A stretch of 64,000 nt of DNA from Clostridium sp. KNHs205 (GCF_000702945.1 NZ_JNLE01000003.1:4573501-4637500), one strand, 5' to 3'. Positions 7,407-16,501 are shown, counted from the stretch's first letter. The notes: generated by a model not told the origin, from the sequence alone. Numbers and translations are program-made.

Positions 7407-8726
7407 CTATACCCTCTTCCCCTTCTTAGATAACACTATACTGCAGGAATACATACCTTCTTCTTTCTGTATATTAAAGTCTCCCTTATACTTCTCTACT
7501 ACTTTAACAACATTAGGAATTCCTATCCCCGCATGTTCTGCCCTTCGGTAATGCTCTATGATGCTGATATGTGAGTTATTATCCGGATTCTCTATCATTG
7601 GATTCTTTATGGTTATTGCAACCAGATTATTAAAGGAGCCAACTTTTAAATTGATGATTCTTCCACTGCTTAACCTGGCGCAGGCTTCAATGGCATTATC
7701 AAGCAGATTGGCAAATATGGTCGTAAGATCCATATTATCAATAAAACTCAGATCGATCTCATCTATTTTACATTGGAACTCTATTTTGTTATTTTCCGCC
7801 AGCTTTATCTTATCATTAAGGATGATATTCAGCATACGGTTGGTAGTATACTCGTTGAGGCGGAAAGCATCCAGGCGGTTATTTATTGTTATGGCATATT
7901 CCCTGGCTGCTCCTGTTTCCTGGTGCATATACAGTTCTTCTATAGAGCGTATATGTCTTTTGACATCATGAATGATACTTAAGGACTCCCTGTATTGCAG
8001 TTCCAGTGCATCATAATACTGATACTGCATCTTGGACTGCTGACCGAAGAGTTTGTTCTCATAAATCAAACGGTTATTTTCCGATTCATGTTCCAGGATG
8101 TTAAGAAAATAAATATTAATAACCACTATCCCTACACAGGTAATCATTACGCATATGATAGCCGATTGACTTTTAATATCTTTCATTAGTATGGAAAGAC
8201 TATAGATATTCAGCACACTAAAAAAAGCATAAATAAATGTGAACAGATACTGACGTCTGCTAAGATGGCTGATATCCTTCTTCTTTGCATATCGCAGTAA
8301 GACCATGTGGCTGATAAAGATTACAATCAATTGACTGATGGTCATATCATAGAAATTTTTAAGTCTGTCTGATTCAATTACTATATCCGACATATTATAA
8401 ATACTGTGAAGTATCAGAATACCAATGGATTCACAAGCACTCATGCCTATTAGCAGTATTACTGTAAACAAAAGTGTATGCATTACTTTTCCCTTATACA
8501 TTCTGACTGCCAGGATAACGGTTAATCCGAATACTGTTATCAGGTTAAGCCATGCGTTGAGAAAGGCATTCACTCCTGCCAGCAAGAGAACAAATAACGT
8601 TTCTATCATTATATAAACCCATCTTGCCCTATTCTTCTCAAACAATGTTCCCATAAAGTCCATTATGATATGTACTGAAACGAAACTGGACAAAAATAAC
8701 CCCACTATATAAATTACCTCATTCAT
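7407..8726 (-). CDS. agrC: AgrC-family sensor histidine kinase
   Basis: The 439-residue protein has six or seven transmembrane helices in residues 1-210, a coiled linker, and a C-terminal GHKL-type kinase. The phospho-acceptor region is SIIHDVKRHI with His253. The N-box is NLLDNAIEAC (Asn344) and the G-box is GIGIPNVVKVVEKY. This is the receptor class that senses AgrD-derived cyclic peptides and phosphorylates AgrA. It starts 23 bases after agrA ends, with AGGGA six bases before the ATG, so agrA and agrC form one operon. Confidence 0.92.
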   Translation of the reverse strand: MNEVIYIVGLFLSSFVSVHIIMDFMGTLFEKNRARWVYIMIETLFVLLLAGVNAFLNAWLNLITVFGLTVILAVRMYKGKVMHTLLFTVILLIGMSACESIGILILHSIYNMSDIVIESDRLKNFYDMTISQLIVIFISHMVLLRYAKKKDISHLSRRQYLFTFIYAFFSVLNIYSLSILMKDIKSQSAIICVMITCVGIVVINIYFLNILEHESENNRLIYENKLFGQQSKMQYQYYDALELQYRESLSIIHDVKRHIRSIEELYMHQETGAAREYAITINNRLDAFRLNEYTTNRMLNIILNDKIKLAENNKIEFQCKIDEIDLSFIDNMDLTTIFANLLDNAIEACARLSSGRIINLKVGSFNNLVAITIKNPMIENPDNNSHISIIEHYRRAEHAGIGIPNVVKVVEKYKGDFNIQKEEGMYSCSIVLSKKGKRV

Positions 8727-8749
8727 ACTAATCCCTATCCGATTACCTA

Positions 8750-9487
8750 TTATAGGTTCCTTTCCATTTGTTTTTGAAGGAAATCCCTCATAACCCGTTT
8801 AAATTCAGAGGATCTTTTCTGAGCAACCGGGATAACATCAAAATTTGTCATTATTATTTCGTCTTTAAAATAATCCTGCATGTGATTAATGTTAACCACA
8901 AAGCTCTGATGAGGCATCACAAAATCATATTGGCGAAATTTCTCCTCTAAAGAAGATATGGTTTCATTGACTATATAATTACCTTTTGAGGTAACAACCT
9001 TTATCTTACGGTCATTCCTTTCAAAATAAAAGATATCCTCCACTGCAAACCGCATGGTACTCTTGCCGGTGTTAATTTCCACCATCTCTTTCTTTCTGGC
9101 ATAACTTGGCTTGTTTTGTGTAAGCTTCTCAAGCACCTCATTCATCTGCTTATAAATCATTTCCTTGCTGACAGGCTTGTCCAGATATTCAAAGGCATGA
9201 ACGGATAAAGCTTCTTTCGTAAGACCTATATGGCTGGTTATAAAGATGATTTCCACCTGCTTATCCTTTTTTCGGATACTCTTCGCTGTTTCCATTCCAT
9301 CAATTCCACCCATATAAATATCCAGAAACACAATGTCAAATTCTTCCCAGGAAGTCAGAAGTTCTTCACCCCTTCGGAATAAAAAGGTTTTAAGCGATAA
9401 CTCTCTCTCATTACCGTATTGCTTAATGACATTGTCAAGCATAGCAAGCTCGTCTGTTTGATCATCACATAGCGCAATTTTAATCAT
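8750..9487 (-). CDS. agrA: AgrA-family LytTR response regulator
   Basis: An N-terminal receiver domain has the acidic pair CDD (residues 7-9), the phosphorylation site Asp56 in IVFLDIYMGG and the lysine in YLDKPVS. A LytTR DNA-binding domain follows from about residue 130 (EINTGKSTMRFAVEDIFYFERN and HQSFVVNINH regions). I choose the ATG at 9487 (MIKIALCDD), preceded by GGGGGG; the ATG at 9514 abuts a TGGTATAAT extended -10 (9524-9519) that looks like the operon promoter. LytTR regulators bind paired direct repeats, which are present before agrB and agrD. Confidence 0.92.
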   Translation of the reverse strand: MIKIALCDDQTDELAMLDNVIKQYGNERELSLKTFLFRRGEELLTSWEEFDIVFLDIYMGGIDGMETAKSIRKKDKQVEIIFITSHIGLTKEALSVHAFEYLDKPVSKEMIYKQMNEVLEKLTQNKPSYARKKEMVEINTGKSTMRFAVEDIFYFERNDRKIKVVTSKGNYIVNETISSLEEKFRQYDFVMPHQSFVVNINHMQDYFKDEIIMTNFDVIPVAQKRSSEFKRVMRDFLQKQMERNL

Positions 9488-9614
9488 ATTACCCCCCAGT
9501 TTACTGTATTCCATCCTTATTATACCAATTACTTCTCAGTTGTGCATCATTTTTTGAAAATTTTGTTAAATTCTGGTTAAACATAAGGCTATATATAAAC
9601 GAACCTTATAGCTC

Positions 9615-9643
9615 TTTACATAAAGTCTTTTTTCATCTATAGT
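9615..9643 (+). promoter_or_regulatory. promoter of tmcAL
   Basis: TTTACA (9615-9620) and TATAGT (9638-9643) are 17 bases apart, 33 bases before the tmcAL start. It is divergent from the agrA promoter. Confidence 0.6.
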
Positions 9644-9675
9644 AGATATATAAAAGTTGAAAGTATGAGGTCTGC

Positions 9676-10920
9676 ATGAAAGTTGTTGGTTTAATTACCG
9701 AATATAATCCCTTCCATAACGGGCATTTTTATCATATAAAAGAAGCCAGGAAAGAAACCGGCGCCGATTACTGTGTCGTGGTCATGAGCGGTAATTATGT
9801 ACAAAGAGGTGCTCCGGCTTTTCTGGATAAATACACCCGGACACAGATGGCCCTGGCCTGCGGAGCAGATCTGGTACTGGAACTGCCTGTATCCTTTGCC
9901 AGCAGCAGTGCAGAATATTTTTCCATGGGGGCTGTATCCCTGCTGAACGGCATAGGAGTTGTAGATTCCTTGTGTTTTGGCAGTGAGTGCGGAAGTATCA
10001 GTCTTTTGGAGGAAGCATCTAAAATTCTTGAGACAGAACCTCCATTGTTTAAAACCAAGCTTAACGAAGCCTTAAAAGAAGGCAGGACTTTTCCACAAGC
10101 CAGAATGGAAGCACTTCTACCCTTTATGCCTGATAAGGATGCCTCTTTCCTGGTCTCACCAAATAATATATTAGGAATGGAATACATTAAGGCGATTCAT
10201 ACCCTGCAAAGTCCCATTATTCCTTTTACAATTAAACGGGTTTCCGCCGGTTATCACAAGGAAGCTCTAAATGAAGGCAAGGATTCCGTTATCAGCAGTG
10301 CTACTGCTATCAGAAAAGCGTTAAAAGAAGGTATTGGACTGTCTGCATTAATGCAGCATGTCCCTTCAGAAGCCTACCCATTTTTAAAAGACTCCTATGA
10401 AAAAACCTGGCCAGTTACAGAAGACGATTTTTCCCTTCTGCTCCAATACAAATTAATGACAGAAAACAACAAATCCTTAACGAAGTATCTGGATGTGACC
10501 CCTGATCTGGCTAACCGTATTGCCGGTCTGAACAGGCCCGGTATGACTTTCCTGGAAGCTGCCAAGGAGATGAAATCCAGACAGTGGACAATGACCAGAA
10601 TCAACCGCTCCCTGCTGCATATAGTGCTTAATATCACCGAGGACTCCATGAAACTGTACAAAGCAGAAGGTTACGCCCAATACGCCAGAATTCTTGGTAT
10701 CAGAAAAAGTTCTTCTCCGCTCCTGCGCGCCATGGCTAAGAAGAGTAAGCTACCGCTTATTACAAAGGTAGGAGGAACTGCAGATAAGCTGGAAGAGACT
10801 GCACAGAAAATGCTGAAGGAAGATTTATTTGCCGCAGCATTGTATAATGAAGTAATCTATAATAAATTTGGTATTTTACCAAAGAGTGAATACAAGCAGG
10901 GAATCATATTGCAGGAGTAA
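9676..10920 (+). CDS. tmcAL: tRNA(Met) cytidine acetate ligase
   Basis: This 414-residue protein matches TmcAL (YlbM, DUF795), which activates acetate with ATP and acetylates the wobble cytidine of elongator tRNA-Met. The nucleotidyltransferase motif is NPFHNGH (residues 11-17), followed by VVVMSGNYVQRGAPA and, near 165-210, FLVSPNNILGMEYIKAI and SATAIRKAL, all typical of the family. The ATG follows GAGGT. In Bacillus this gene adjoins ylbN (yceD) and rpmF; here those lie about 7 kb away on the other strand. Its stop codon lies in the loop of a 21-bp hairpin shared with pepF. Confidence 0.95.
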   Translation: MKVVGLITEYNPFHNGHFYHIKEARKETGADYCVVVMSGNYVQRGAPAFLDKYTRTQMALACGADLVLELPVSFASSSAEYFSMGAVSLLNGIGVVDSLCFGSECGSISLLEEASKILETEPPLFKTKLNEALKEGRTFPQARMEALLPFMPDKDASFLVSPNNILGMEYIKAIHTLQSPIIPFTIKRVSAGYHKEALNEGKDSVISSATAIRKALKEGIGLSALMQHVPSEAYPFLKDSYEKTWPVTEDDFSLLLQYKLMTENNKSLTKYLDVTPDLANRIAGLNRPGMTFLEAAKEMKSRQWTMTRINRSLLHIVLNITEDSMKLYKAEGYAQYARILGIRKSSSPLLRAMAKKSKLPLITKVGGTADKLEETAQKMLKEDLFAAALYNEVIYNKFGILPKSEYKQGIILQE

Positions 10921-10942
10921 CCTCCTGCAATATGATTCCCTG
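10897..10942. terminator. 21-bp perfect hairpin between convergent tmcAL and pepF
   Basis: The arm at 10897-10917 is exactly complementary to 10922-10942, with the four-base loop TAAC that contains the tmcAL stop codon. Neither side has a long T-tract, but its position between convergent stops makes a bidirectional terminator or mRNA 3'-end stabiliser the likely role. Confidence 0.75.
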
Positions 10943-10949
10943 TATCTGA

Positions 10950-12755
10950 TTAATCCACTAATTTTTCCATTTCATCCAGTAATTCTTCAAATAAATTAAG
11001 TGCCTGTATAACCGGCTCTCTGCTGCTCATATCAACACCAGCCTTCTTTAACAGCTCGATTGGATAATCGGAACTTCCTCCCTGAAGGAACTTGCCGATA
11101 TAGTCCTCAACTGCTTTGTCGCCTTCCTTTAATATCTTTCTGGAAAGAGCTATAGCTGCAGAATAACCTGTTGCATACTGATACACATAAAAAGCGGTAT
11201 AAAAATGCGGTATTCTTGCCCATTCATAAGCAATTTCGTCATCTACCACGATATCTTTGCCATAATACAGACTTACCAGCTCTTTGTACTGGGCACTTAA
11301 ATTCTCGGCAGTTAACGCTTCCCCTTTAAAAGCTTTCTCATGCACCAGCATCTCAAACTCCGCAAACATAGTCTGTCGGTACAGCGTTGTACGGAACTGC
11401 TCCAGGAAATGATTGATAAGGTATGCCTTCTGTTTCTTATCTTCTGTTTTTGACAGCAGGTATTCCATCAGAAGAGCTTCATTACAGGTAGAGGCAACCT
11501 CTGCCACAAAGATCTTATATCCGGCATAAGTTATAGGCTGCGCATTATCAGAGAAGTAGCTGTGAAGCGCATGCCCCATTTCATGAGCTAAGGTAAATAC
11601 ATTGTCAAGGCTTCCGTTATAATTCAGCAGAACATAGGGGTGAGTTCCATAAGCTCCCCAGGAATAAGCGCCGCTTCTTTTGCCTTCGTTCTCATAGATA
11701 TCGATCCATCTGTCATTAAACCCTTCCAGCAGGACTTTTCTGTAACGCTCGCCTAAAGGTTCAAGACCTTTAACAACAAGCTCTTTTGCTTCCTCAAAGC
11801 TGTATTTGGTGTCCACATCTTTAATGATAGGTGTATATAAGTCATACATATGCAATTCCTCAACACCCATTAGCTTCTTCCTTAAAGCTACATAACGGTG
11901 CATAAGCGGCATTTTTTCATGTACGGATTCTATCAGATTCTTATACACTTCCGCAGGTATATTGCTTCCATACAGCTTCATAGCCATAGCAGACGGGAAT
12001 TTTCTGGCTTTTGCAAAGAAAGCATCTTTCTTAACATTAGCACTGTATATTGCTGCAAGGGTATTCTTATTCTTCATATAGGTAGCATAGAGATTTTTAA
12101 AAGCATCTCTTCTTACTCTGGGGTCAGCACTCTCCAGAAAAGCAATAAATCTGCCATGGGTAATTTCCACCTGATTTCCTTCCTCATCTTCAATTGATGG
12201 GAACTTAATATCAGCATTATTAAACATCGAGAATATGGTCTGAGGTGAAGAAGCCATGTCCCCAGCTTCTGCCAGGAGTTCCTCCATCTCGCCGCTAAGT
12301 GTATGAGGTTTATTACGAATTATTTCATTTAATGCAAATCTGTACTGAGATAAATCCGGTGTATTCTTTAGAAAGTTCTCAAGAATCTCCTCAGGTATTG
12401 ATAAGATTTCTGCATTGGCAAAGGAGGTTGCAGAATCAAAGGCTACAGCCAGATTCCCTGCCTGGTCAGCGAATCCCTGGTATAGAGCATTTCCTGTATC
12501 TTCATGGTATTTCTGATTGGCATATACGTAAACCCTCTCCAGGTGATAGGATATCTCATCCTGGAGCTTCAAAAACTCATACAGCTGTTTCCCGGACTGT
12601 GACAGTTTTCCCTGATAGCCTTTTATTTTTTCTACTTCTTCTTTTGTTACGTTATATTCCTTTTTCCATAACTCATCTGTTTCAAAAAGATCTTCAATTG
12701 CCCATTTATCCCCTTGTTCAATTTCACTTCGTTTCTTGAGTTTAGTCTGTGCCAT
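10950..12755 (-). CDS. pepF: oligoendopeptidase F
   Basis: The enzyme is a cytosolic M3B zinc metallopeptidase that cleaves oligopeptides. With the ATG at 12755 (MAQTKLKKRSEIEQGDKW) it has 601 residues, the usual PepF length. The zinc motif is HEMGH in TLAHEMGHALHSYF, with the downstream EVASTCNEALL segment supplying the third ligand. The start is not certain: GAAAGG lies 15 bases from this ATG but only three bases from an in-frame ATG at 12767. It is convergent with tmcAL and ends eight bases past the shared hairpin. Confidence 0.93.
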   Translation of the reverse strand: MAQTKLKKRSEIEQGDKWAIEDLFETDELWKKEYNVTKEEVEKIKGYQGKLSQSGKQLYEFLKLQDEISYHLERVYVYANQKYHEDTGNALYQGFADQAGNLAVAFDSATSFANAEILSIPEEILENFLKNTPDLSQYRFALNEIIRNKPHTLSGEMEELLAEAGDMASSPQTIFSMFNNADIKFPSIEDEEGNQVEITHGRFIAFLESADPRVRRDAFKNLYATYMKNKNTLAAIYSANVKKDAFFAKARKFPSAMAMKLYGSNIPAEVYKNLIESVHEKMPLMHRYVALRKKLMGVEELHMYDLYTPIIKDVDTKYSFEEAKELVVKGLEPLGERYRKVLLEGFNDRWIDIYENEGKRSGAYSWGAYGTHPYVLLNYNGSLDNVFTLAHEMGHALHSYFSDNAQPITYAGYKIFVAEVASTCNEALLMEYLLSKTEDKKQKAYLINHFLEQFRTTLYRQTMFAEFEMLVHEKAFKGEALTAENLSAQYKELVSLYYGKDIVVDDEIAYEWARIPHFYTAFYVYQYATGYSAAIALSRKILKEGDKAVEDYIGKFLQGGSSDYPIELLKKAGVDMSSREPVIQALNLFEELLDEMEKLVD

Positions 12756-13056
12756 ATTAATAACCATACCTTTCTTTTCCCTGCAAGCTTTGAGCCGCAA
12801 TCATATATTTTGTGAAACTCACTTTATTTCACTCTAACCATTTAGCGCCTTGTGCGCACCAATCACATTAAAAAATTGCTTTCTGGTTTTTACACTGGCT
12901 CCCATTACCGTCCCATCTAACCAAACCACAATCACTTTTAATTCCTATTTTCACTTCTTACTGCATCTGATTGCAGATGCGGTAATTTCAAAAACAATGA
13001 GTAAATATATTCTTTAATCAATTACATGAATCTTATTGCTTATCCATGAAAGGATT
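12756..13056. other. intergenic region upstream of pepF
   Basis: This AT-rich spacer between the divergent pepF and ylbJ genes has no open frame with a ribosome-binding site. It contains a small stem in GCATCTGATTGCAGATGC (12964-12981). A related core, ATCTGACTGCAGATG, occurs at 16966-16980. I see no RNA gene. Confidence 0.4.
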
Positions 13057-13128
13057 ATGCTTATAAGTACCATGCTTATAAGTATTATGCTTATAAGTTT
13101 TATGCTTATAAGTTTTATGCTCATAAGT
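13057..13128. repeat. five tandem 15-bp repeats
   Basis: ATGCTTATAAGT recurs at 13057, 13072, 13087, 13102 and 13117, a strict 15-bp period; the last copy has one change (CTCATAAG). Each unit contains the palindrome CTTATAAG. The array lies about 150 bases upstream of ylbJ and 300 upstream of pepF. Confidence 0.85.
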
Positions 13129-13277
13129 TTTCCGCCCTCTATTATAACATAGAATCCACGGTAAATAATACCTTTTTTACAGATGAAATTTAATTCATGG
13201 CATATACCTACTGCATGTCAAATAGATTATATTAACACTTGAAGGAAAGGCTAGATCTTAAATCTAACATAATCTAA

Positions 13278-14240
13278 ATGAGCTCAAAAAAAAATTATAT
13301 TAAAAGAAATTTACCGAAAGCCGGAATATTAGTATTTCTTGCTTTCCTCCTTATATTTCCCACTTCCTCCTATCTAGGGGCAAAAAAAGGACTTATGCTC
13401 TGGTTCAACACACTGCTTCCAACATTGCTGCCATTTATGATATTATCCAATCTGATTGTCCGAATGAGAATTACTGTGCCCTTAAGCCGTATCTTATATC
13501 CTGTATTTCATCGAATCTTTAAGGTTACAAAAAACGGATGTTATCCGGTTCTGATCGGTTTTTTATCCGGAATACCAGTTGGTGCCAAAACCACCGCAGA
13601 TATGCTTGAGAGAGGTGAACTCAGCGAAAACGAAGGCCAATACCTTTTGGGTTTATGCAACAATGCAAGTCCGATGTTTATAATGAGTTATATTTCCCTG
13701 TCACAGCTTAATAAACCGGGAATCCGCTTTATCCTATTGCTGATTCTCTATTCCTCAGCACTGATTGCTACCATGCTATGGCAGCATCTTCCCTTTCTGC
13801 ACAGGTCCGTATCCGCCTTAAGTATGGATACCGCTGACGTGCCAAAGAGCAGTAATCACTTCGATATGAAAAAACTGGACAATAGTATAATGGATGCCTT
13901 TGATATTATAACCCGGGTTGGAGGTTATGTTATTCTCTTTTCCATTGCAGCTCAGATAATTACTGATACCCTTACAGGCAGCAGCCCCTTTAAACTGATT
14001 CTATTAGGATTTCTTGAAATCACTACCGGTATAAATAAAATAAGTACTGCCCCACTTTCTATGGACCTAAAGATAGCCCTGATTACAATGATAACTGCTT
14101 TTGGCGGTTTGTCCGGTCTGGCACAAACCAACAGTGTTATCAGTAATACAAGGCTATCCATTCGTACATATTTTATTCAAAAGGTGCTGCATATGTTCAT
14201 CGCTTTATTTATGGTAATCCTTTATGTACAAATCTCGTAA
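13278..14240 (+). CDS. ylbJ: sporulation membrane protein YlbJ-like
   Basis: The 320-residue protein has about eight hydrophobic helices and the nucleoside-recognition/GATE pattern of YlbJ: LMLWFNTLLPTLLPFMI, PVLIGFLSGIPVGAKTTADM and LLGLCNNASPMFIMSY. YlbJ is needed for proper spore coat and cortex formation in Bacillus. The start is fixed at 13278 because a TAA codon is immediately upstream in frame. The Shine-Dalgarno GGAAAGG is 27 bases away, but a hairpin (TAGAT CTTAA ATCTA, 13252-13266) lies between and would shorten the effective spacing to about 12. Its neighbours coaD, rsmD and tmcAL match the Bacillus ylb cluster. Confidence 0.9.
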   Translation: MSSKKNYIKRNLPKAGILVFLAFLLIFPTSSYLGAKKGLMLWFNTLLPTLLPFMILSNLIVRMRITVPLSRILYPVFHRIFKVTKNGCYPVLIGFLSGIPVGAKTTADMLERGELSENEGQYLLGLCNNASPMFIMSYISLSQLNKPGIRFILLLILYSSALIATMLWQHLPFLHRSVSALSMDTADVPKSSNHFDMKKLDNSIMDAFDIITRVGGYVILFSIAAQIITDTLTGSSPFKLILLGFLEITTGINKISTAPLSMDLKIALITMITAFGGLSGLAQTNSVISNTRLSIRTYFIQKVLHMFIALFMVILYVQIS

Positions 14241-14276
14241 ATATGCAGACTACTGACAACAGCTATGATTAAATTA

Positions 14277-14939
14277 TTAGTCAATACCTTTTAGAAAGGT
14301 GTTTTCATCAAATTCATAGTCATCATCATAATCATCTTGTTCTGCATTTTCTCTGGTCTGTGCTGCCTCTTGCCTATAGGCTGTCTCCTGAGGGGAAGGC
14401 TCACTGACCAGTTCTCTTTTGTTACTGGCAAGAATATCAAGATTTCCTCTTAAAGCATTTAAAAGATTCTCATATTTTGTTTTACTGCTCTCATAAGCAT
14501 TCTGTATAGCTGCTTCAGCATCTGTAAGCATATCTGCAGTATATGCAAGTGCTCCCTGTCGTATCTGAAGTGCATCTTCATTGGCTTCATTTATTATACG
14601 GCTGCCTTCCTCCGATGCATTCTTTACAAGGGAATCTGCCTGATAATAAGCCTGCTGCATTATTTCACTTTCATCCAGCAGTGAATTGGCTCTTTCACCG
14701 GCCTCTGCAAGAATAGCAGCTGCCTTTTCTTCTGCATCAGCGATTATAGCATCTCTGTTTGCAATGATTTTCTGATATCGCTTAATTTCATCCGGTGTCC
14801 TTAAGCGTAATTCATCTAATAGATCATATAGCTCATCTTTTGGAACTATTACTTTTGTGGATGAAAGCGGCTGCATTCTGCAGCTTTCCACAAATTCATA
14901 GATATCTTCAATTAATTGCTCTATTCTGCTGGCACCCAT
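14277..14939 (-). CDS. coiled-coil protein downstream of coaD (220 aa)
   Basis: Residues 50-170 form a long Ala/Glu-rich helix with heptad character (RDAIIADAEEKAAAILAEAG and similar). The N-terminus is IEQLIEDIYEFVESC and the C-terminus is acidic (EQDDYDDDYEFDE). It resembles DivIVA-like or ATP-synthase-subunit-like coiled coils often annotated loosely in Lachnospiraceae; no enzymatic motif is seen. The gene follows coaD by a single base, so it is translated from the rsmD-coaD transcript. A role as a cell-pole or division scaffold is speculation. Confidence 0.75.
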   Translation of the reverse strand: MGASRIEQLIEDIYEFVESCRMQPLSSTKVIVPKDELYDLLDELRLRTPDEIKRYQKIIANRDAIIADAEEKAAAILAEAGERANSLLDESEIMQQAYYQADSLVKNASEEGSRIINEANEDALQIRQGALAYTADMLTDAEAAIQNAYESSKTKYENLLNALRGNLDILASNKRELVSEPSPQETAYRQEAAQTRENAEQDDYDDDYEFDENTFLKGID

Positions 14940-14940
14940 A

Positions 14941-15432
14941 CTAAATTCTCCTTAACTCTTGATATTTATCATTAATTGCCAAAGCAATGGGAGCTGGAAC
15001 AAACTTCTCGATATTACCGCCGTATCTGGCAATTTCCTTAACCGTACTGGAACTCAGATAGGCATATTCTACACTGGTAGTCAGAAATACCGTATCTACT
15101 TTGGGGTTCAATATATGGTTTGTCTGTGCCAGCTGCAGTTCATACTCAAAATCCGTTACTGCTCTTAGACCTCTGAATATTACTTCAGCTTTTTTCTCAT
15201 TGGCATAATCTACTAACAGTCCCATATATCCTTCAATCTGAACATTGCTGATATCCTTTGTTGTTATTTTAAGGAATTCAATACGTTCCTCAGTTGTAAA
15301 TAAAGGGGTTTTACTGCTATTTGTTAATACACCGATTATTAAGAGATCCACTAATTTTGATGCGCGTCTAATGATGTCTATGTGTCCAAAGGTAACCGGA
15401 TCAAAACTTCCCGGATAGATCCCAATTCTCAT
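14941..15432 (-). CDS. coaD: phosphopantetheine adenylyltransferase
   Basis: CoaD transfers AMP from ATP to 4'-phosphopantetheine in coenzyme A synthesis. The 163-residue length is standard. The nucleotidyltransferase motif is YPGSFDPVTFGHIDII (TxGH, residues 5-20), with the later RGLRAVTDFEYELQLA and the C-terminal YLSSSTVKEIARYGGN. It lies 59 bases after rsmD on the same strand, the conserved rsmD-coaD pairing. Confidence 0.96.
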   Translation of the reverse strand: MRIGIYPGSFDPVTFGHIDIIRRASKLVDLLIIGVLTNSSKTPLFTTEERIEFLKITTKDISNVQIEGYMGLLVDYANEKKAEVIFRGLRAVTDFEYELQLAQTNHILNPKVDTVFLTTSVEYAYLSSSTVKEIARYGGNIEKFVPAPIALAINDKYQELRRI

Positions 15433-15491
15433 AATATCCTCTTTTCTTAACAGTACTGCCTGATTTTCTTTTGAATGCCCTACTTTCAGGG

Positions 15492-16046
15492 TTATTTCAT
15501 CTCTATAAAAACATGTTTATTCGTCTTATATATTTTCTCTTTTGTTATTTGAAAAGGAGTATCTTCAATATAATCAAAGCTTGTCTCCTTAGAAGCTTCT
15601 ACGATAATCAGAGTATCACAATAAATAATACCCGAATTCATAAGAGCAGTGAGCACCTGTTTCTCCAGCATATGATCATAAGGCGGATCCATGAAAATTA
15701 TATCAAATACTTTCCCCTGCACTTCCAACGCTCTGATTGCAGAAACAGCATCCATTAATAGCTGCTGCCCTTTATCCGATAGTTTTGTCGCAATAAGATT
15801 ACGTTTGATGCAGTCCATAGCATTTTTATTATTTTCAACAAAAACAGCGGATGCTGCGCCCCTGCTTAAAGCTTCGATGCCAATGGCTCCGCTGCCGCTG
15901 AATAAATCCAGAAAATCGCAGTCAGCCAACCTGTTGTTCACCATATTAAACAGAGTCTCCTTTATCCGGTCTGTTGTAGGTCTTGTCTCAAGACCTTCAA
16001 TGGTCTGTAGCATTATTCTCTTGGCTTTGCCTGCTATAACTCTCAT
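15492..16046 (-). CDS. rsmD: 16S rRNA (guanine966-N2)-methyltransferase
   Basis: The start is the ATG at 16046 (MRVIAGKAKRIML), preceded by AGGAGT, giving 184 residues; an upstream ATG at 16097 lacks a site and adds unrelated residues. Family motifs are RPTTDRIKETLFN, the SAM site FLDLFSGSGAIGIEALSRGA and the catalytic DPPY motif in IIFMDPPYDHML. RsmD methylates G966 of 16S rRNA during 30S assembly. It heads the rsmD-coaD-coiled-coil operon. Confidence 0.95.
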   Translation of the reverse strand: MRVIAGKAKRIMLQTIEGLETRPTTDRIKETLFNMVNNRLADCDFLDLFSGSGAIGIEALSRGAASAVFVENNKNAMDCIKRNLIATKLSDKGQQLLMDAVSAIRALEVQGKVFDIIFMDPPYDHMLEKQVLTALMNSGIIYCDTLIIVEASKETSFDYIEDTPFQITKEKIYKTNKHVFIEMK

Positions 16047-16230
16047 ATAAATTACTCCTGTAAACATGAATAACGGCGAAATATCGCTGTAATTCATTAA
16101 AATATCTAATATTATTGTATATTATTATCTTCTTTTGTCAACCCAATTTTACCCCCTAGTACAAGTTTCCTAGTGAGTATTGATGCTTTTATTATTCTAC
16201 CTTAAATTCCTGAAATAATCAATAAAAGAA

Positions 16231-16286
16231 AGAAGGGTTGTAGTTATAATATAACCCTTTGTTATATTATAACTACTGACCCTTCC
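16231..16286 (-). terminator. SASP terminator
   Basis: A 16-bp perfect stem (16240-16255 with 16261-16276) is extended by AAGGGT and ACCCTT, and the minus strand then reads TCTTTCTTTTATT. It starts about 15 bases after the SASP stop. Confidence 0.8.
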
Positions 16287-16300
16287 TTCAATCTTCTATA

Positions 16301-16501
16301 TTACTGCTGGCCAGACATTCTCTTTTCCTGTTCGGCAATCATCTTTTTAACCATCATACCACCAACGCTACCGTTCTGGTAAGAAGTTAAATCTCCGTTG
16401 TAACCCTGTTTTAAAGGTACACCGATTTCGTTTGCCACTTCATACTTAAATCTGTCTAAAGCTTCTTTTGCCTGAGGCACTTCTGCTCTGTTTCTTGACA
16501 T
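16301..16501 (-). CDS. alpha/beta-type small acid-soluble spore protein
   Basis: This 66-residue protein has the SASP pattern: ALDRFKYEVANEIGVPL, which includes the germination-protease region, then YNGDLTSYQNGSVGGMMVKKMI with the conserved glycine-rich C-terminal helix. Such proteins coat and protect DNA in the spore. The ATG at 16501 is chosen because GGAGGAG lies six bases upstream; the earlier ATG at 16516 overlaps that site. The gene is monocistronic, with its own terminator, and is expected to be expressed in the forespore. It proves the organism is an endospore former. Confidence 0.95.
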   Translation of the reverse strand: MSRNRAEVPQAKEALDRFKYEVANEIGVPLKQGYNGDLTSYQNGSVGGMMVKKMIAEQEKRMSGQQ

